Assembly (NCBI RefSeq): GCF_902153245.2
Contig: NZ_CABFWF030000015.1
Span: 1 to 64,000 of the forward strand
Source of the DNA: Pseudorhizobium endolithicum
Lineage (GTDB): Bacteria; Pseudomonadota; Alphaproteobacteria; Rhizobiales; Rhizobiaceae
Direction: 5' to 3'
DNA: 64,000 nt
Of this stretch, positions 55,919 to 64,000 are shown piece by piece. Numbering within the stretch: position 1 is the first letter of the stretch; each line of letters begins with the position of its first letter. The translations under genes were made by a program, and so were the position numbers. The notes under the pieces are model-generated. The model made no database searches, was not told the origin of the DNA, and saw nothing but the letters and a program-made list of their open reading frames with translations.

Positions 55919-57196
55919 TTATTGGAAGACGGCATCAGGATTATCAAGGCTGTCGGAGCCTTCAAGCTCGATCGCGCCGAGATCCAGCGACGCAATGACG
56001 CGCTCGATGGACCGGGTCTGGCCGATCAGTCCGTCGATGGCGGCCTGCACGACGGCATTGCCTTCCGTGTTCCCCTCGCCGATCATCTGGTCATAGGCTT
56101 CGCCACTTTCTGCCCGCTCGGCCATGGCGTTCATGGCGGCGAGCGTTGTGTCCAGCTTTGCCTTCACCTCCGCATCGAGCGCCGTATCCTTGACTGAGAC
56201 GAGGTCGGAAAGCGAGGGCCCCGTCAGCTTCGTGCCGTCGATGCGGGTGTATTCGCCCGTATAGGCCGAGGCGATGCCGATGGCATCGTTGAGGTGGGAG
56301 GCATGCGTGTTGTCGGAGAAGCAGTCGTGCTCCTCCTCCGGATCATGCAGTAGGAGGCCGAGCTTCATGCGCTCCCCGGCGAGTTCCCCGTAGGAGAGCG
56401 AACCCATGCCGGTCAGCATGGCGCGGATACCGGCCGGCGGATCGGCGGTCACCGCCTTGGCGGCCTCGCCTTCGGGCGCCCAGGCGGCGACCATTTCCTC
56501 CAGATCGGCGATCAGCAGGTCTGATGCGGCCTTCAGGTAGGCTGCGCGGCGGTCGCAACTGCCGTTGGTGCAGTTGGCGGTGTCGAAATCGGTATGGGAA
56601 CGATTGCCGGCGCCAGCCTCGGTACCGTTTAGGTCCTGGCCCCAGAGCAGGAATTCGGTGGCATGGTAGCCGGTTGCGACATTGGCCTCGATCTCGCCCG
56701 CCTCGTGCAGGCTGCGGAGAAGATCCGGCGTGATGGAACTGGCGTCGATCTCCTCGCCATTCACCGTGAGCTTCGGATAGGCGATGATGTTGGCGACATA
56801 GAGCGCGTTCTCGTCGCTCTCGGTGCCGTAGGATGCATCCACGTAGTCGATCAGCCCTTCGTCCAGAGGCCAGGCGTTTACCTTGCCTTCCCACTCGTCG
56901 ACGATCGGGTTGCCGAAGCGATAGACCTCGCTCTGCTGGTAGGGAACGCGCGACGCGATCCAGGCCTCACGCGCCGCCTTCAGCGTTTCTTCGCTCGGCT
57001 TGGCGATCAACTCGTCGATGGCGGCACCCAGTGCCTTTGCCGTTGTCAGCGAGTCTTCGTATTTCGCATGCGCCAGTTCGGCATAGTGCTTCACGACAGC
57101 GGCGGGCTCCGTGGCTGCGGCAACCGGCGTCACGGAAAAGGCTGCGGATGCGGCCAAGAGCGCGAAGGCCGCGCCCAAAAATGTCTTGCGGATCAT
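55919..57196 (-). CDS. irpA: Imelysin IrpA-like (COG3487)
   Basis: The 425-aa exported protein starts MIRKTFLGAAFALLAASAAF, with a signal peptide cleaved near VAAATE. An extension to 57250 adds residues before the signal and is rejected. The GxHxxE motif is TGYHATEFLLWGQDLNG (near residues 165-182). A second bundle has HDCFSDNTHASHLNDAIG, typical of IrpA. Iron-regulated imelysins are implicated in iron uptake. It heads the irpA-DHOR-imelysin-DUF1513 operon. Confidence 0.94.
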   Translation of the reverse strand: MIRKTFLGAAFALLAASAAFSVTPVAAATEPAAVVKHYAELAHAKYEDSLTTAKALGAAIDELIAKPSEETLKAAREAWIASRVPYQQSEVYRFGNPIVDEWEGKVNAWPLDEGLIDYVDASYGTESDENALYVANIIAYPKLTVNGEEIDASSITPDLLRSLHEAGEIEANVATGYHATEFLLWGQDLNGTEAGAGNRSHTDFDTANCTNGSCDRRAAYLKAASDLLIADLEEMVAAWAPEGEAAKAVTADPPAGIRAMLTGMGSLSYGELAGERMKLGLLLHDPEEEHDCFSDNTHASHLNDAIGIASAYTGEYTRIDGTKLTGPSLSDLVSVKDTALDAEVKAKLDTTLAAMNAMAERAESGEAYDQMIGEGNTEGNAVVQAAIDGLIGQTRSIERVIASLDLGAIELEGSDSLDNPDAVFQ

Positions 57197-57262
57197 GGTC
57201 CCTCCTTCGGCAGCCTTTTCCCTCGGCTGCACCGGACGTGCATGACGCAAATGAAAACTGGT

Positions 57263-57280
57263 GTCTAGTTTGGAATAGAC
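57263..57280. promoter_or_regulatory. Inverted repeat upstream of irpA
   Basis: GTCTA (57263-57267) and TAGAC (57276-57280) with an 8-nt spacer (gtttggaa) lie 67 nt upstream of the irpA start. It is not a match to the Irr ICE, so the regulator is unknown. It may control the iron operon. Confidence 0.3.
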
Positions 57281-57308
57281 GGAAGTCTGGGCGTAGTCTT
57301 GACGGAGA

Positions 57309-58604
57309 TCAAATCGCAGATGCTCTGCGCATCCTGCAGAAGAAAAATCCGTCTGTTTCGGTGCTCGCCGGCGTAAGAGTCAGCATCCTGCCGTCACGGC
57401 TGCGGGGACGAGGGGTGTCGGCGCCGAACAGCGTGTTCCATTCGTCCGTCACCGCCTCGGCAGAGAAGGCCGGATGTTCGCCGCAGAAGCGCTCGATCTG
57501 CCGTTCGTTTTCCTCAGGCAGCACCGAGCAGGTGACATAGACGAGGCTGCCGCCGGGTTTCACGAAGGCCGACGCCTCGCCGAGCGCCTCCTGCTGCTGG
57601 GCGACGCGCTCCTCGAGGTTGCGCGACGTCAGCCGCCACTTCGTATCGGGACGGCGCCGCCAGGTACCGGTGCCGGTGCAGGGCGCATCCACCAGAACCA
57701 CGTCCAGCTTTTCCTTCAACGCATCGAGCTGGCGGACATCGTCATGCACCTGGACGTTCCGGGTGCCCGCGCGCCGCAGCCGCTCGACGATCGGGGCCAG
57801 CCGCTTGCGGTCGGCGTCATAGGCGTGGACCTGGCCCTTGTTGTTCATTGCGGCCGCCATCGCGAGCGTCTTGCCGCCGCCGCCGGCGCAGAAATCGAGC
57901 ACCTGCGCGTGTTCCGGCGGATGAACGAGATCGGCCACGATCTGCGAGCCCTCATCCTGTACTTCGAACCAGCCCTTCTGGAATGAAAGCTCGGCAGTGA
58001 CGTTCGGCAGGCGTGACGCTCCCTCTCCGGCGGGTATCCTTACCCCGTTGCGCGCAATCGGCGCCGGGACGGCTCCGGAGCGGTCGAGCGCCTTCACGAC
58101 CTTCTCGCGCGACGCCTTCAGCGTGTTGGCGCGCAAATCGAGGGTCGGACGTTCCGCCAGCGCCTTGGCCTCCGTCAGCCAGTCCTCGCCGAATGCGGTT
58201 TCGAAGGATGGCTGTATCCAGTCCGGGATGTCGCCCTGCACATGCAGGGGTGCATCGTCGAGATTGCGGGAGGAAAGGGCCGAGAGGTTCGCCTCGGTGA
58301 GGAGAGGCGGGGCGAAGCGGTCATCGGCGAACTCGGCGGAAAGGGCTTCCGGCGAAAGCCCCCATTGCCGGATGAGGACCGCATAGGCAAGTGCCGTCGG
58401 CGCATCGTCATCCATCAGGAAGGCATGCGAAAGGCGCATGCGCAGCGCGTCGTAAACGATGTTGCCGATCGCGGCGCGATCGCCGGAGCCGGCGAAGCGG
58501 TGGGCGAGCCCCCAGTCCTTCAGCGCGTCGGCGACGGGGCGCCGTCTGTTCTCGATGTCCCTCAGGATATCGATGGCTCCGCCGAGCCTTCCGCCCAGTC
58601 GCAT
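57309..58604 (-). CDS. RsmB/NOP-family rRNA (cytosine-C5) methyltransferase
   Basis: The 431-aa enzyme starts MRLGGRLGGAIDILRDIENR with an N-terminal NusB-like RNA-binding region. The SAM domain (about 210-400) has VLDFCAGGGGKTLAMAAAM, VHAYDADRKRLAPIVERL and the catalytic pair: Cys in VLVDAPCTGTGTWRRRPD and Cys in LVYVTCSVLPEENE. The first Cys acts as base and the second attacks C6. Its substrate is probably 16S rRNA, but the exact position is not assignable. Its transcript ends near irpA's divergent upstream region. Confidence 0.95.
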   Translation of the reverse strand: MRLGGRLGGAIDILRDIENRRRPVADALKDWGLAHRFAGSGDRAAIGNIVYDALRMRLSHAFLMDDDAPTALAYAVLIRQWGLSPEALSAEFADDRFAPPLLTEANLSALSSRNLDDAPLHVQGDIPDWIQPSFETAFGEDWLTEAKALAERPTLDLRANTLKASREKVVKALDRSGAVPAPIARNGVRIPAGEGASRLPNVTAELSFQKGWFEVQDEGSQIVADLVHPPEHAQVLDFCAGGGGKTLAMAAAMNNKGQVHAYDADRKRLAPIVERLRRAGTRNVQVHDDVRQLDALKEKLDVVLVDAPCTGTGTWRRRPDTKWRLTSRNLEERVAQQQEALGEASAFVKPGGSLVYVTCSVLPEENERQIERFCGEHPAFSAEAVTDEWNTLFGADTPRPRSRDGRMLTLTPASTETDGFFFCRMRRASAI

Positions 58605-58680
58605 GTCAGTCTCCGTTCCGGTTGAACCCGTCCGAACGGGTCCTAACCATCATCGACCGGAAGAGCAAGGGCAGGCCGGC

Positions 58681-59085
58681 TCAGCCGTCCTTCAGGCCCT
58701 TGCCGGATACCTTGCGCGTGCCGGCGTCGACGATCTGGTAGCAGACCTGCGCGGTGCCCGAACGCACCATGCCGATGTTCTGGGCGGCCGCCTTGGATAC
58801 GTCGATAACCCGGCCCTTGATGAATGGGCCGCGGTCGTTGATGCGTACGATCACGCTCTTGCCGTTGCGCTTGTTGGTGACCTTGACCTTCGTTCCGAAG
58901 GGCAGGGAGCGGTGGGCGGCCGTTAGATGGGCCGGGTTCATCCGTTCACCGGAAGCGGTCTTGGAGGTGAGCGCATACCAGGAGGCGTGGCCGCAGCCGG
59001 GCGCAGCCTGAGCCGATGCGGAGCCGAGCATTGCGAAAGCAGCAAAGGCAGCCGCGGCGAAAGTCGAGCGTCGAATTGTCGTCAA
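58681..59085 (-). CDS. RlpA-like septal ring lytic transglycosylase / double-psi barrel protein
   Basis: The 134-aa exported protein has a signal peptide ([20 protein letters not shown], cleaved near AQAAP). The RlpA double-psi beta-barrel shows [49 protein letters not shown] and [15 protein letters not shown]. The catalytic Asp in NDRGPF is kept. No SPOR domain is present and there is no lipobox, so it is a minimal form of the family. It may cleave naked glycan strands or serve in wall remodelling. Confidence 0.94.
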   Translation of the reverse strand: MTTIRRSTFAAAAFAAFAMLGSASAQAAPGCGHASWYALTSKTASGERMNPAHLTAAHRSLPFGTKVKVTNKRNGKSVIVRINDRGPFIKGRVIDVSKAAAQNIGMVRSGTAQVCYQIVDAGTRKVSGKGLKDG

Positions 59086-59468
59086 GTCTGTCGTCCCCGT
59101 CGGTCGATGTCCTGCACAAGCCGTGCGGGAAACGGTTAAGCGGGGCGAAAATTGGCGAAAAAGTGCGCGGCGTCATCACGGAATGTTTCAGTCTGTAATA
59201 TTCCGCAGTCGCATATCCGGCTATCTATTCGCGGGATTTTGAGGACATTGTGAGAAAACTTATCTAGAATCAGTAACTAGACGAGAAGCCGTTTCTTGGG
59301 CCTTCCTGAGCGGGCAGAGTTCACGAAAAGAGATGAAATTTTTTTGTTGCAAGGCAACAAAAAAAGGGTGCGCGACGCGAAAATTTGGCGACTTTGTGTC
59401 AGATGGCCGGCCGTTTGGGGCCGTAGCCGTCACTTGGATGAATTTTTCATCCTGTCTGATAGTCGCTT
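59086..59468. other. Intergenic region with an A/T-rich perfect hairpin
   Basis: No convincing gene. An open frame at 59296-59520 (+) has no ribosome binding site or recognisable domain. Local base composition is more A/T-rich than the surroundings. The perfect hairpin ttttttt-gttgc-aag-gcaac-aaaaaaa lies at 59339-59365. Confidence 0.5.
59339..59365. terminator. Bidirectional terminator-like hairpin
   Basis: A perfect 12-bp stem (seven A-T pairs plus gttgc/gcaac) closes on a 3-nt loop aag. The outer A/T tracts give a U-run on both strands. It sits between the start of the RlpA-like gene and the stop of the SDR gene. It is A/T-heavy for this genome, and the GC part of the stem is short. Confidence 0.55.
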
Positions 59469-60344
59469 CTATCCGCGCCAGAGCCCCGTCGTCCAGAGCT
59501 GTTGGAGCGACATCCGGTAGTGGGGGAAGCTGAACCGGAAGCCCAGCCTGCGGATCCTGCCGTTGGAGACGCGCTTGTTGGCGCCGTAGAAGGAGCGGGC
59601 CATCGGCGTCATCTCCGCTGTCTCGAACGGCTGTTCCGGAGGGGGCTCGACTCCCATGAGCCGTGCCGCCTCCGCGATGACGTCTTGCGGCGGCGCCGGT
59701 TCGTCATCCGTGATGTTGAAAATGCCGCCGCGTCCCGACCCGGCGAGAAAAAGCGTCGCATCCGCAATGTCTTCGACGCGGATCCGATTGAAGACCTGGT
59801 CCTTCTTGACGATCCGGCGTGCCGTTCCCCGCTCCAGGTTCACGAATGCATTCCGGCCAGGTCCGTAGATGCCGGCAAGGCGTAGTACCGCGACCGGTAC
59901 GCCCATGGCTTCTCCCGCGGCAGTCCACGCCTGCTCGGCCTCGACCCTGTCCTGAGAGCGGCCCGGGGAAGGGCGGCACTCCGCCTCCTCGTCCACCCAG
60001 GCGCCACCCTGATCGCCATATACGCCCACGGTGGAAAGATAGCCGATCCATTCGAGCCTGGGGCAAAGCGCATGGAGACGGTGGTCCGCGAACCTGAGCA
60101 GCGGATCGCCGGCAGCATCCGGCGGGATGGACTGAACGAGGTGGGTTACCTGCGAAAGCCTGTGCTTCAAGGCTTCATCGAGACCGGTGCCGTCGAAGAC
60201 GAATGCCTCTACGCCCTTGCCGGCAAGCGCCTCCGCCTTGGCAATCGTCCGCGTCGTTCCCGCCACCCCGGCTCCGGTCTCGATGCCTGCCGCTGCGATC
60301 GCCGCGCCGGAATAGCCGCAGCCGGAGATCATCATCTGCATCAT
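59469..60344 (-). CDS. Atypical SDR family epimerase/oxidoreductase (YeeZ-like)
   Basis: The 291-aa product starts [20 protein letters not shown], whose GxGxxG nucleotide-binding loop is [28 protein letters not shown] provides the SDR strand with Yxxx[23 protein letters not shown] is the substrate region. The Ser-Tyr-Lys triad is not obviously intact, as is usual for YeeZ-like proteins. ATG at 60344 overlaps the queG stop (ATGA), so it is translationally coupled to queG. The substrate is unknown. Confidence 0.9.
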   Translation of the reverse strand: MMQMMISGCGYSGAAIAAAGIETGAGVAGTTRTIAKAEALAGKGVEAFVFDGTGLDEALKHRLSQVTHLVQSIPPDAAGDPLLRFADHRLHALCPRLEWIGYLSTVGVYGDQGGAWVDEEAECRPSPGRSQDRVEAEQAWTAAGEAMGVPVAVLRLAGIYGPGRNAFVNLERGTARRIVKKDQVFNRIRVEDIADATLFLAGSGRGGIFNITDDEPAPPQDVIAEAARLMGVEPPPEQPFETAEMTPMARSFYGANKRVSNGRIRRLGFRFSFPHYRMSLQQLWTTGLWRG

Positions 60345-61516
60345 GCCGCTCCCGCCAGCCGCCATTCGTCGAGAACCTCCGGATCGTCCTCATCGCCATG
60401 GGACGCCGCGAAGCGTTGGAATTCTTCCGGGAGCATGAGGCGCTTCAGCGCCCACACCGCCATGCCGCGCACCACGGGCGATGGATCGCGGGCGAGCTTC
60501 AGGCAGGGCTCGATCAGGCTCGCGTCTGCCGAATTTCCGGCCGCGATCAATGCGTTGCGGACGAACCGGTCGCGTCCGACCCGTTTCACCGGCGAACCGC
60601 TGAAGAAGCTGCGGAAGGCCGCGTCGTCCAGGGCCAGCAGGAAGGAAAGGGGCGGCTCCTTCAGGTCTTCCCGTGCCTTCAGTTTCATCTCCGATGCGCT
60701 TGCGGCGAACTTGTTCCAGGGACAGGCTGCAAGGCAGTCGTCGCAGCCATAGATGCGGTTGCCGATCAACGGCCTGAGATGCGGGTCTATCGGCCCCTTG
60801 TGTTCGATCGTCAGGTAGGAAATGCAGCGGCGTGCATCCAGCCTGTAGGGCGCGGGAAAGGCGTTCGTCGGGCATGCATCGAGGCAGGCGCGGCAAGAGC
60901 CGCAGTGATCGGCTTCCGGCTCGTCCAGGACAAGCTCGGCGGTCGTGAACACGCTGCCGAGAAAGAGCCAGGAGCCGTGGCTGCGGCTGACGAGGTTGGT
61001 GTGCTTGCCCTGCCAACCGAGGCCTGCGGCGGCGGCCAGCGGCTTTTCCATGACCGGGGCGGTATCGACGAAGACCTTCACGTCCTCTCCGGCTCGCGCG
61101 GCGAACCGCGTCGCGATTTCCTTGAGGCGCCCTTTGATGACGTCGTGGTAATCGCGGTTGCGTGCATAGACGGAGATCGCACCGCGGTCCGGCTTCGATT
61201 GCAGGGAGCGCGGATCGTCCTCGGGACCGTAGTTCAGCGCGAACATCACCACGGACCGCACCTCGGGCCACAGCACCCTCGGATCGGCGCGCCGTTCACG
61301 GGTCTCCTCCATCCAGCTCATGGTGCCGTGCTGACCCTCGGCGAGGAAGGTGCCTAGCCGCTCCGGTGCCAAGGGAATGCTCCCCGCATGGGTGATGCGG
61401 CAGAGATCGAAGCCTTGCGCGGCGGCCTCTGCCTTGACCAGCGCAGTCAGCTTCTCCCGGCGCCGCAGGTCGGGACCGGCGCGCCCGGCTGGCTGTTCAG
61501 AAGTCGAGATCTGCAT
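60341..61516 (-). CDS. queG: Epoxyqueuosine reductase
   Basis: The 391-aa cobalamin-dependent iron-sulfur enzyme catalyses the last step of queuosine synthesis in tRNA. The N-terminal domain has [32 protein letters not shown] and [18 protein letters not shown]. Two [4Fe-4S] cluster motifs are [19 protein letters not shown] and [18 protein letters not shown]-like repeats fill the C-terminus (about 300-391). The genes for SDR and GST overlap it on either side. B12 for this enzyme could come from the riboswitch-controlled transporter at 10.4-13.3 kb. Confidence 0.96.
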   Translation of the reverse strand: MQISTSEQPAGRAGPDLRRREKLTALVKAEAAAQGFDLCRITHAGSIPLAPERLGTFLAEGQHGTMSWMEETRERRADPRVLWPEVRSVVMFALNYGPEDDPRSLQSKPDRGAISVYARNRDYHDVIKGRLKEIATRFAARAGEDVKVFVDTAPVMEKPLAAAAGLGWQGKHTNLVSRSHGSWLFLGSVFTTAELVLDEPEADHCGSCRACLDACPTNAFPAPYRLDARRCISYLTIEHKGPIDPHLRPLIGNRIYGCDDCLAACPWNKFAASASEMKLKAREDLKEPPLSFLLALDDAAFRSFFSGSPVKRVGRDRFVRNALIAAGNSADASLIEPCLKLARDPSPVVRGMAVWALKRLMLPEEFQRFAASHGDEDDPEVLDEWRLAGAA

Positions 61517-62189
61517 AGTGAGACACCGGCGTAAGGCCCCGGATCCGTTCGGCCAGCAAGGGCCGGAAGGAGGGGCGCGATTTCAGCCGCTGGTACCAGT
61601 CCTTGGTGATCGGTGCTTCCGCCCATTCGATCTCGCCGAGATAGTCGAGGACGGAAACCGAGGCGGCTGCCGCAAGATCGGCATAGGAAAGGCGATCGCC
61701 GGCGAGCCACGGTCGCGATCCCGCGAGCCAGGACAGATATTTCATGTGCTGCCGTATGTTGGCGCGTGCGGTACGAAGCGCCTTCGAATCCGGGGCGCCA
61801 CCCCCCTGCGCGGCGGTCATTTGCAGCTTGTAGACCCGTTCGCGCACCAGCGGCTTGGTGACGTCCTGCTCCATCTTCGACAGGAACCATTCCGTCAGCC
61901 GGCGGATCTCGGCCCGCTGGAAAGGATCCTCCGCGAACAGACGTCGATCACGCTTGAGCACGCCGTGGGTTTCGTCGAGAAATTCCATCAGCACGGTCGG
62001 GCCACAGAGCGCACGCATGCTGTCATCGACATAGACGGGAAGGGTTCCGGCCGGGTTCAGGGCCAGGAACTCGCGACGCTTTTCCCACGGCTGTTCTTCG
62101 ACGAGTTCCGCCGGAAAGCCATATTCGGCCAGGATAAGGCGGACGAATCGCGAACTGGAGGACATGGGATGATGAAAGAGCGTGGGCAT
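61497..62189 (-). CDS. Glutathione S-transferase family protein
   Basis: The 230-aa product starts [20 protein letters not shown]. The N-terminal thioredoxin-like domain (1-80) keeps the Ser-containing active-site region [12 protein letters not shown] and the cis-Pro strand [10 protein letters not shown]. The C-terminal all-helical domain has [25 protein letters not shown]. Its gene overlaps queG by 20 nt. The substrate is unknown; the overlap suggests co-expression with QueG, though a functional tie is not clear. MSSSSRF at 62165 is an alternative start. Confidence 0.93.
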   Translation of the reverse strand: MPTLFHHPMSSSSRFVRLILAEYGFPAELVEEQPWEKRREFLALNPAGTLPVYVDDSMRALCGPTVLMEFLDETHGVLKRDRRLFAEDPFQRAEIRRLTEWFLSKMEQDVTKPLVRERVYKLQMTAAQGGGAPDSKALRTARANIRQHMKYLSWLAGSRPWLAGDRLSYADLAAAASVSVLDYLGEIEWAEAPITKDWYQRLKSRPSFRPLLAERIRGLTPVSHYADLDF

Positions 62190-62348
62190 CGATACGTGAG
62201 CTTTACGAATACGGTATAGGAAGGAACGGCTGGATCGCGCTTCGCTGCATTAGCCCAGCTATATGGCTTTGGTAAGGGGCAAGGCAAGCGAAGGGCCTGT
62301 TACGGTTCCCGAGCATCTTGTCGGCGTACCACCAATAAAGGATGAAGA

Positions 62349-63155
62349 ATGCCGGAACAATCTATCGTCAGCGCTCTCGTTCTCGGACTCATAGAGGGGC
62401 TGACGGAGTTCATACCCGTGTCCTCGACCGCGCATGTCCTCCTCGCCGGCCATTTTCTCGGTTTCGAATCTCCAGGCAATACGTTCGCGGTGCTGATCCA
62501 GCTGGGTGCCATTCTGGCGATCCTGCTCGTCTATTTCCGCAAGCTCCTGGACATCGCCCTTGCATTGCCGAGTTCGGAGAGGGCGCGGCGGTTCGTGCTG
62601 ACGGTTCTCCTCGCGTTCCTGCCGGCAGCCCTCATAGGAGCGCTGGCGCACGGCATCATCAAGACGGTCCTGTTCGAAACGCCGGCGCTGATCTGCGTAG
62701 TCCTCATCCTCGGTGGCTTCGTGCTGCTTGCGGTCGACCGCATGGCCATCCAGCCGAAATACACCGATATCATGGATTACCCACCGTCGCTGGCGTTCAA
62801 GATCGGGCTCTTTCAATGCCTGGCGATGATACCCGGCACGTCCCGTTCCGGGGCCACCATCGTCGGGTCTCTCCTGATGGGAGCGGACAAGCGGTCCGCT
62901 GCCGAGTTCTCCTTCTTCCTCGCCATGCCCACCATGCTCGGCGCCTTCACGCTCGATCTCTACAAGAACAGGGACATCATCCGCGCCGACGACGGACTCA
63001 TCATCGCAATCGGTTTCGTCGCGGCCTTCGTCATGGCGCTGGTGGTTGTCCGCTCGCTGCTCGATTTCGTCTCCAGCCGCGGTTATGCCCCGTTCGCCTG
63101 GTGGCGGATTGTCGTCGGGACGGCAGGGCTTATCGGACTGCTGCTCGTCGGGTAG
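62349..63155 (+). CDS. uppP: Undecaprenyl-diphosphatase
   Basis: The 268-aa membrane enzyme recycles undecaprenyl pyrophosphate for cell-wall and surface-glycan synthesis. Two family signatures are [19 protein letters not shown] (residues 15-33; Glu and Ser are catalytic) and [19 protein letters not shown] (near 162-180; Arg and Ser). Eight membrane helices are visible. It is also known as BacA in this sense. It stands alone, divergent from the GST gene. Confidence 0.97.
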   Translation: MPEQSIVSALVLGLIEGLTEFIPVSSTAHVLLAGHFLGFESPGNTFAVLIQLGAILAILLVYFRKLLDIALALPSSERARRFVLTVLLAFLPAALIGALAHGIIKTVLFETPALICVVLILGGFVLLAVDRMAIQPKYTDIMDYPPSLAFKIGLFQCLAMIPGTSRSGATIVGSLLMGADKRSAAEFSFFLAMPTMLGAFTLDLYKNRDIIRADDGLIIAIGFVAAFVMALVVVRSLLDFVSSRGYAPFAWWRIVVGTAGLIGLLLVG

Positions 63156-63317
63156 TCAGCGGCGGTCGGTGTGGTGGTAGAACAAGAAGTCGTAAGCAGC
63201 CATCGCCAGCGTGACGAGGAACAGGATGCCGAGGTCGACCCGCGGCACCCGCCACAAGAAGATGATGAGGAAGGCACACAGGGTGAGAAAGGCGAGCGAA
63301 GCCAGAATCCGGTGCAT
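63156..63317 (-). CDS. 53-aa membrane protein, function unknown
   Basis: The product starts MHRILASLAFLTLCAFLIIF and has two membrane helices (residues 4-21 and 30-46). The start is chosen because it follows an 'aggaccaaggac' site; Met codons further upstream have no such site. It is convergent with uppP, whose stop lies next to its own. It lies downstream of dctM on the same strand, so it may be transcribed with it. No family is recognised. Confidence 0.6.
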   Translation of the reverse strand: MHRILASLAFLTLCAFLIIFLWRVPRVDLGILFLVTLAMAAYDFLFYHHTDRR

Positions 63318-63386
63318 GTCCTTGGTCCTTCTCCAAATCATGTCTGGCGTGCGCCGACGCCGCGACTGCGGCATCAGCGACGCACA

Positions 63387-64000
63387 TCAGCGGCCGTAAA
63401 CCTGGTCGGGCAGGTAGAAGACCAGTTGCGGAAACAGATAGACGATCACCATGCTCAGCACCACGAGCCCCATGAAGGGGAGCATGCCCCAGAAGATCTG
63501 GGTCAACTGCACATAGGGCGGCGCGATGCCCTTGAGATAGTAAGCCGACATCGCCATCGGCGGTGAGAGGAACGCCGTCTGCAGGTTGAGTGCTACCAGG
63601 ATGCCGAAGAACAGCGGATCGATGCCGAACATCGGCAGCAGCGGCAGGAAGATCGGCACGAAGATGACGATGATCTCTGACCACTCCAGCGGCCACCCCA
63701 GGATGAAGATGATCAGCTGCGCGAGCAGCAGGAACTGCAGGGGCGTCAGGTCCAGCCCCTGCACGAACTCGGAGATCACCTGTTCCCCGCCGAGATAGGC
63801 GAAGACCGAGGCGAAGGTATAGGAGCCGACGAAGAGCCAGCACACCATGGCCGAGGTCCGGATCGTCAGGTAGACGCTCTGCCGGATGCGGTCCCAGGTG
63901 AGCGCCCGGTAGGCCACCGCCAGCACCAGTCCGCCCAACGCGCCGATCGAGGCCGCTTCCGAAGGGGTCGCCAGACCGAAGAGGATGGATCCAAGCACGG
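63387..64000 (-). CDS. dctM: TRAP transporter large permease DctM, 3' part
   Basis: The C-terminal 204 residues or more of a DctM-type permease are in the window; the gene begins beyond 64000. It shows several helices and the typical regions SYTFASVFAYLGGEQVISEF, GWPLEWSEIIVIFVPIF and LVALNLQTAFLSPPMAMSAYYLKGI, matching the mannitol/chloroaromatic (TakM) class. That is the class of the tandem DctP proteins at 22-24.5 kb, about 39 kb away. It may supply their membrane subunit, but a local DctP beyond the edge is equally possible. Confidence 0.93.
   Translation of the reverse strand, partial: VLGSILFGLATPSEAASIGALGGLVLAVAYRALTWDRIRQSVYLTIRTSAMVCWLFVGSYTFASVFAYLGGEQVISEFVQGLDLTPLQFLLLAQLIIFILGWPLEWSEIIVIFVPIFLPLLPMFGIDPLFFGILVALNLQTAFLSPPMAMSAYYLKGIAPPYVQLTQIFWGMLPFMGLVVLSMVIVYLFPQLVFYLPDQVYGR

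Noticed and set aside
59296-59520. 74-codon plus-strand frame
   Set aside because: It lacks a ribosome binding site, crosses the A/T hairpin and overlaps the SDR gene.

Overview
The window is a chromosomal segment of an alphaproteobacterium, most likely family Rhizobiaceae (Rhizobium, Sinorhizobium, Shinella or a close relative). The evidence is the high G+C, the infC-rpmI-rplT-pheS-pheT order, a choline-sulfate cassette (LysR regulator, choX, betC), the membrane ferritin mbfA with an Irr-type iron control element, the COG3487-3490 iron operon, and rhizobial-type palindromic repeats. Genes are densely packed and mostly housekeeping or stress and nutrient functions. There is no prophage, CRISPR array or intact insertion sequence. 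|| Layout. 1-4.4 kb: small stress-like genes, tRNA-Leu(CAG), a SelW/Rdx-like thioredoxin-fold protein and a three-gene envelope stress operon. 4.7-9.7 kb: a GH25 lipoprotein and the choline-O-sulfate cassette. 9.9-13.3 kb: a cobalamin riboswitch and a B12-type ABC transporter, with a second putative operator upstream. 13.3-14.5 kb: a small GIY-YIG gene between two copies of a long palindromic repeat. 14.5-21.5 kb: lepA, a nitrilase/GNAT/NTF2-like cluster, a CHASE-HWE histidine kinase and an XRE-cupin/GNAT pair. 21.5-26.4 kb: small membrane proteins, two tandem TakP-like TRAP binding proteins, mbfA and a BTLCP-type protein. 26.5-33.1 kb: a hydrolase and the infC/rpmI/rplT/pheST block, with a DUF4160-DUF2442 pair lodged between pheS and pheT. 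33-38 kb: an M15-like protein, two aldo/keto reductases and a Gfo/Idh oxidoreductase. 37.6-41 kb: a GtrA/GT2 pair opposite a large GT-C membrane protein. 41-48.8 kb: xseA, an M29 aminopeptidase, ybaK, an ArsC-like protein, a DUF1127-like small protein, a soluble chemoreceptor, ogt and a VapBC-like toxin-antitoxin pair. 48.9-52.1 kb: guaA, an MTA/SAH nucleosidase, a PaaI-like thioesterase and TspO. 52.1-57.2 kb: the imelysin/di-heme oxidoreductase/imelysin/DUF1513 operon. 57.3-64 kb: an RsmB-like methyltransferase, an RlpA-like protein, an SDR-queG-GST operon, uppP and the 3' end of a TRAP dctM. || Linking themes. Five genes or operons (657, 4391, 9314, 21303, 21970) have an EcfG/RpoE2-type general-stress promoter (GGAAC, 17-18 nt, GTT), four of them 27-35 nt before the start codon, which suggests a small local stress regulon. 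Metal and cofactor homeostasis recurs: the B12 riboswitch with a btuFCD-like transporter and B12-dependent QueG, mbfA with its ICE, and the COG3487-3490 operon. The GtrA, GtrB-like GT2 and divergent GT-C genes look like a three-component periplasmic glycosylation system whose GT-C partner has STT3-like motifs. || The observations most worth checking are the double-controlled cobalamin operon, the repeat-bracketed GIY-YIG gene, the Gtr-like system, the gene pair inside pheST and the EcfG-type promoter set. All functional calls come from reading motifs in the sequence; no database search was possible.
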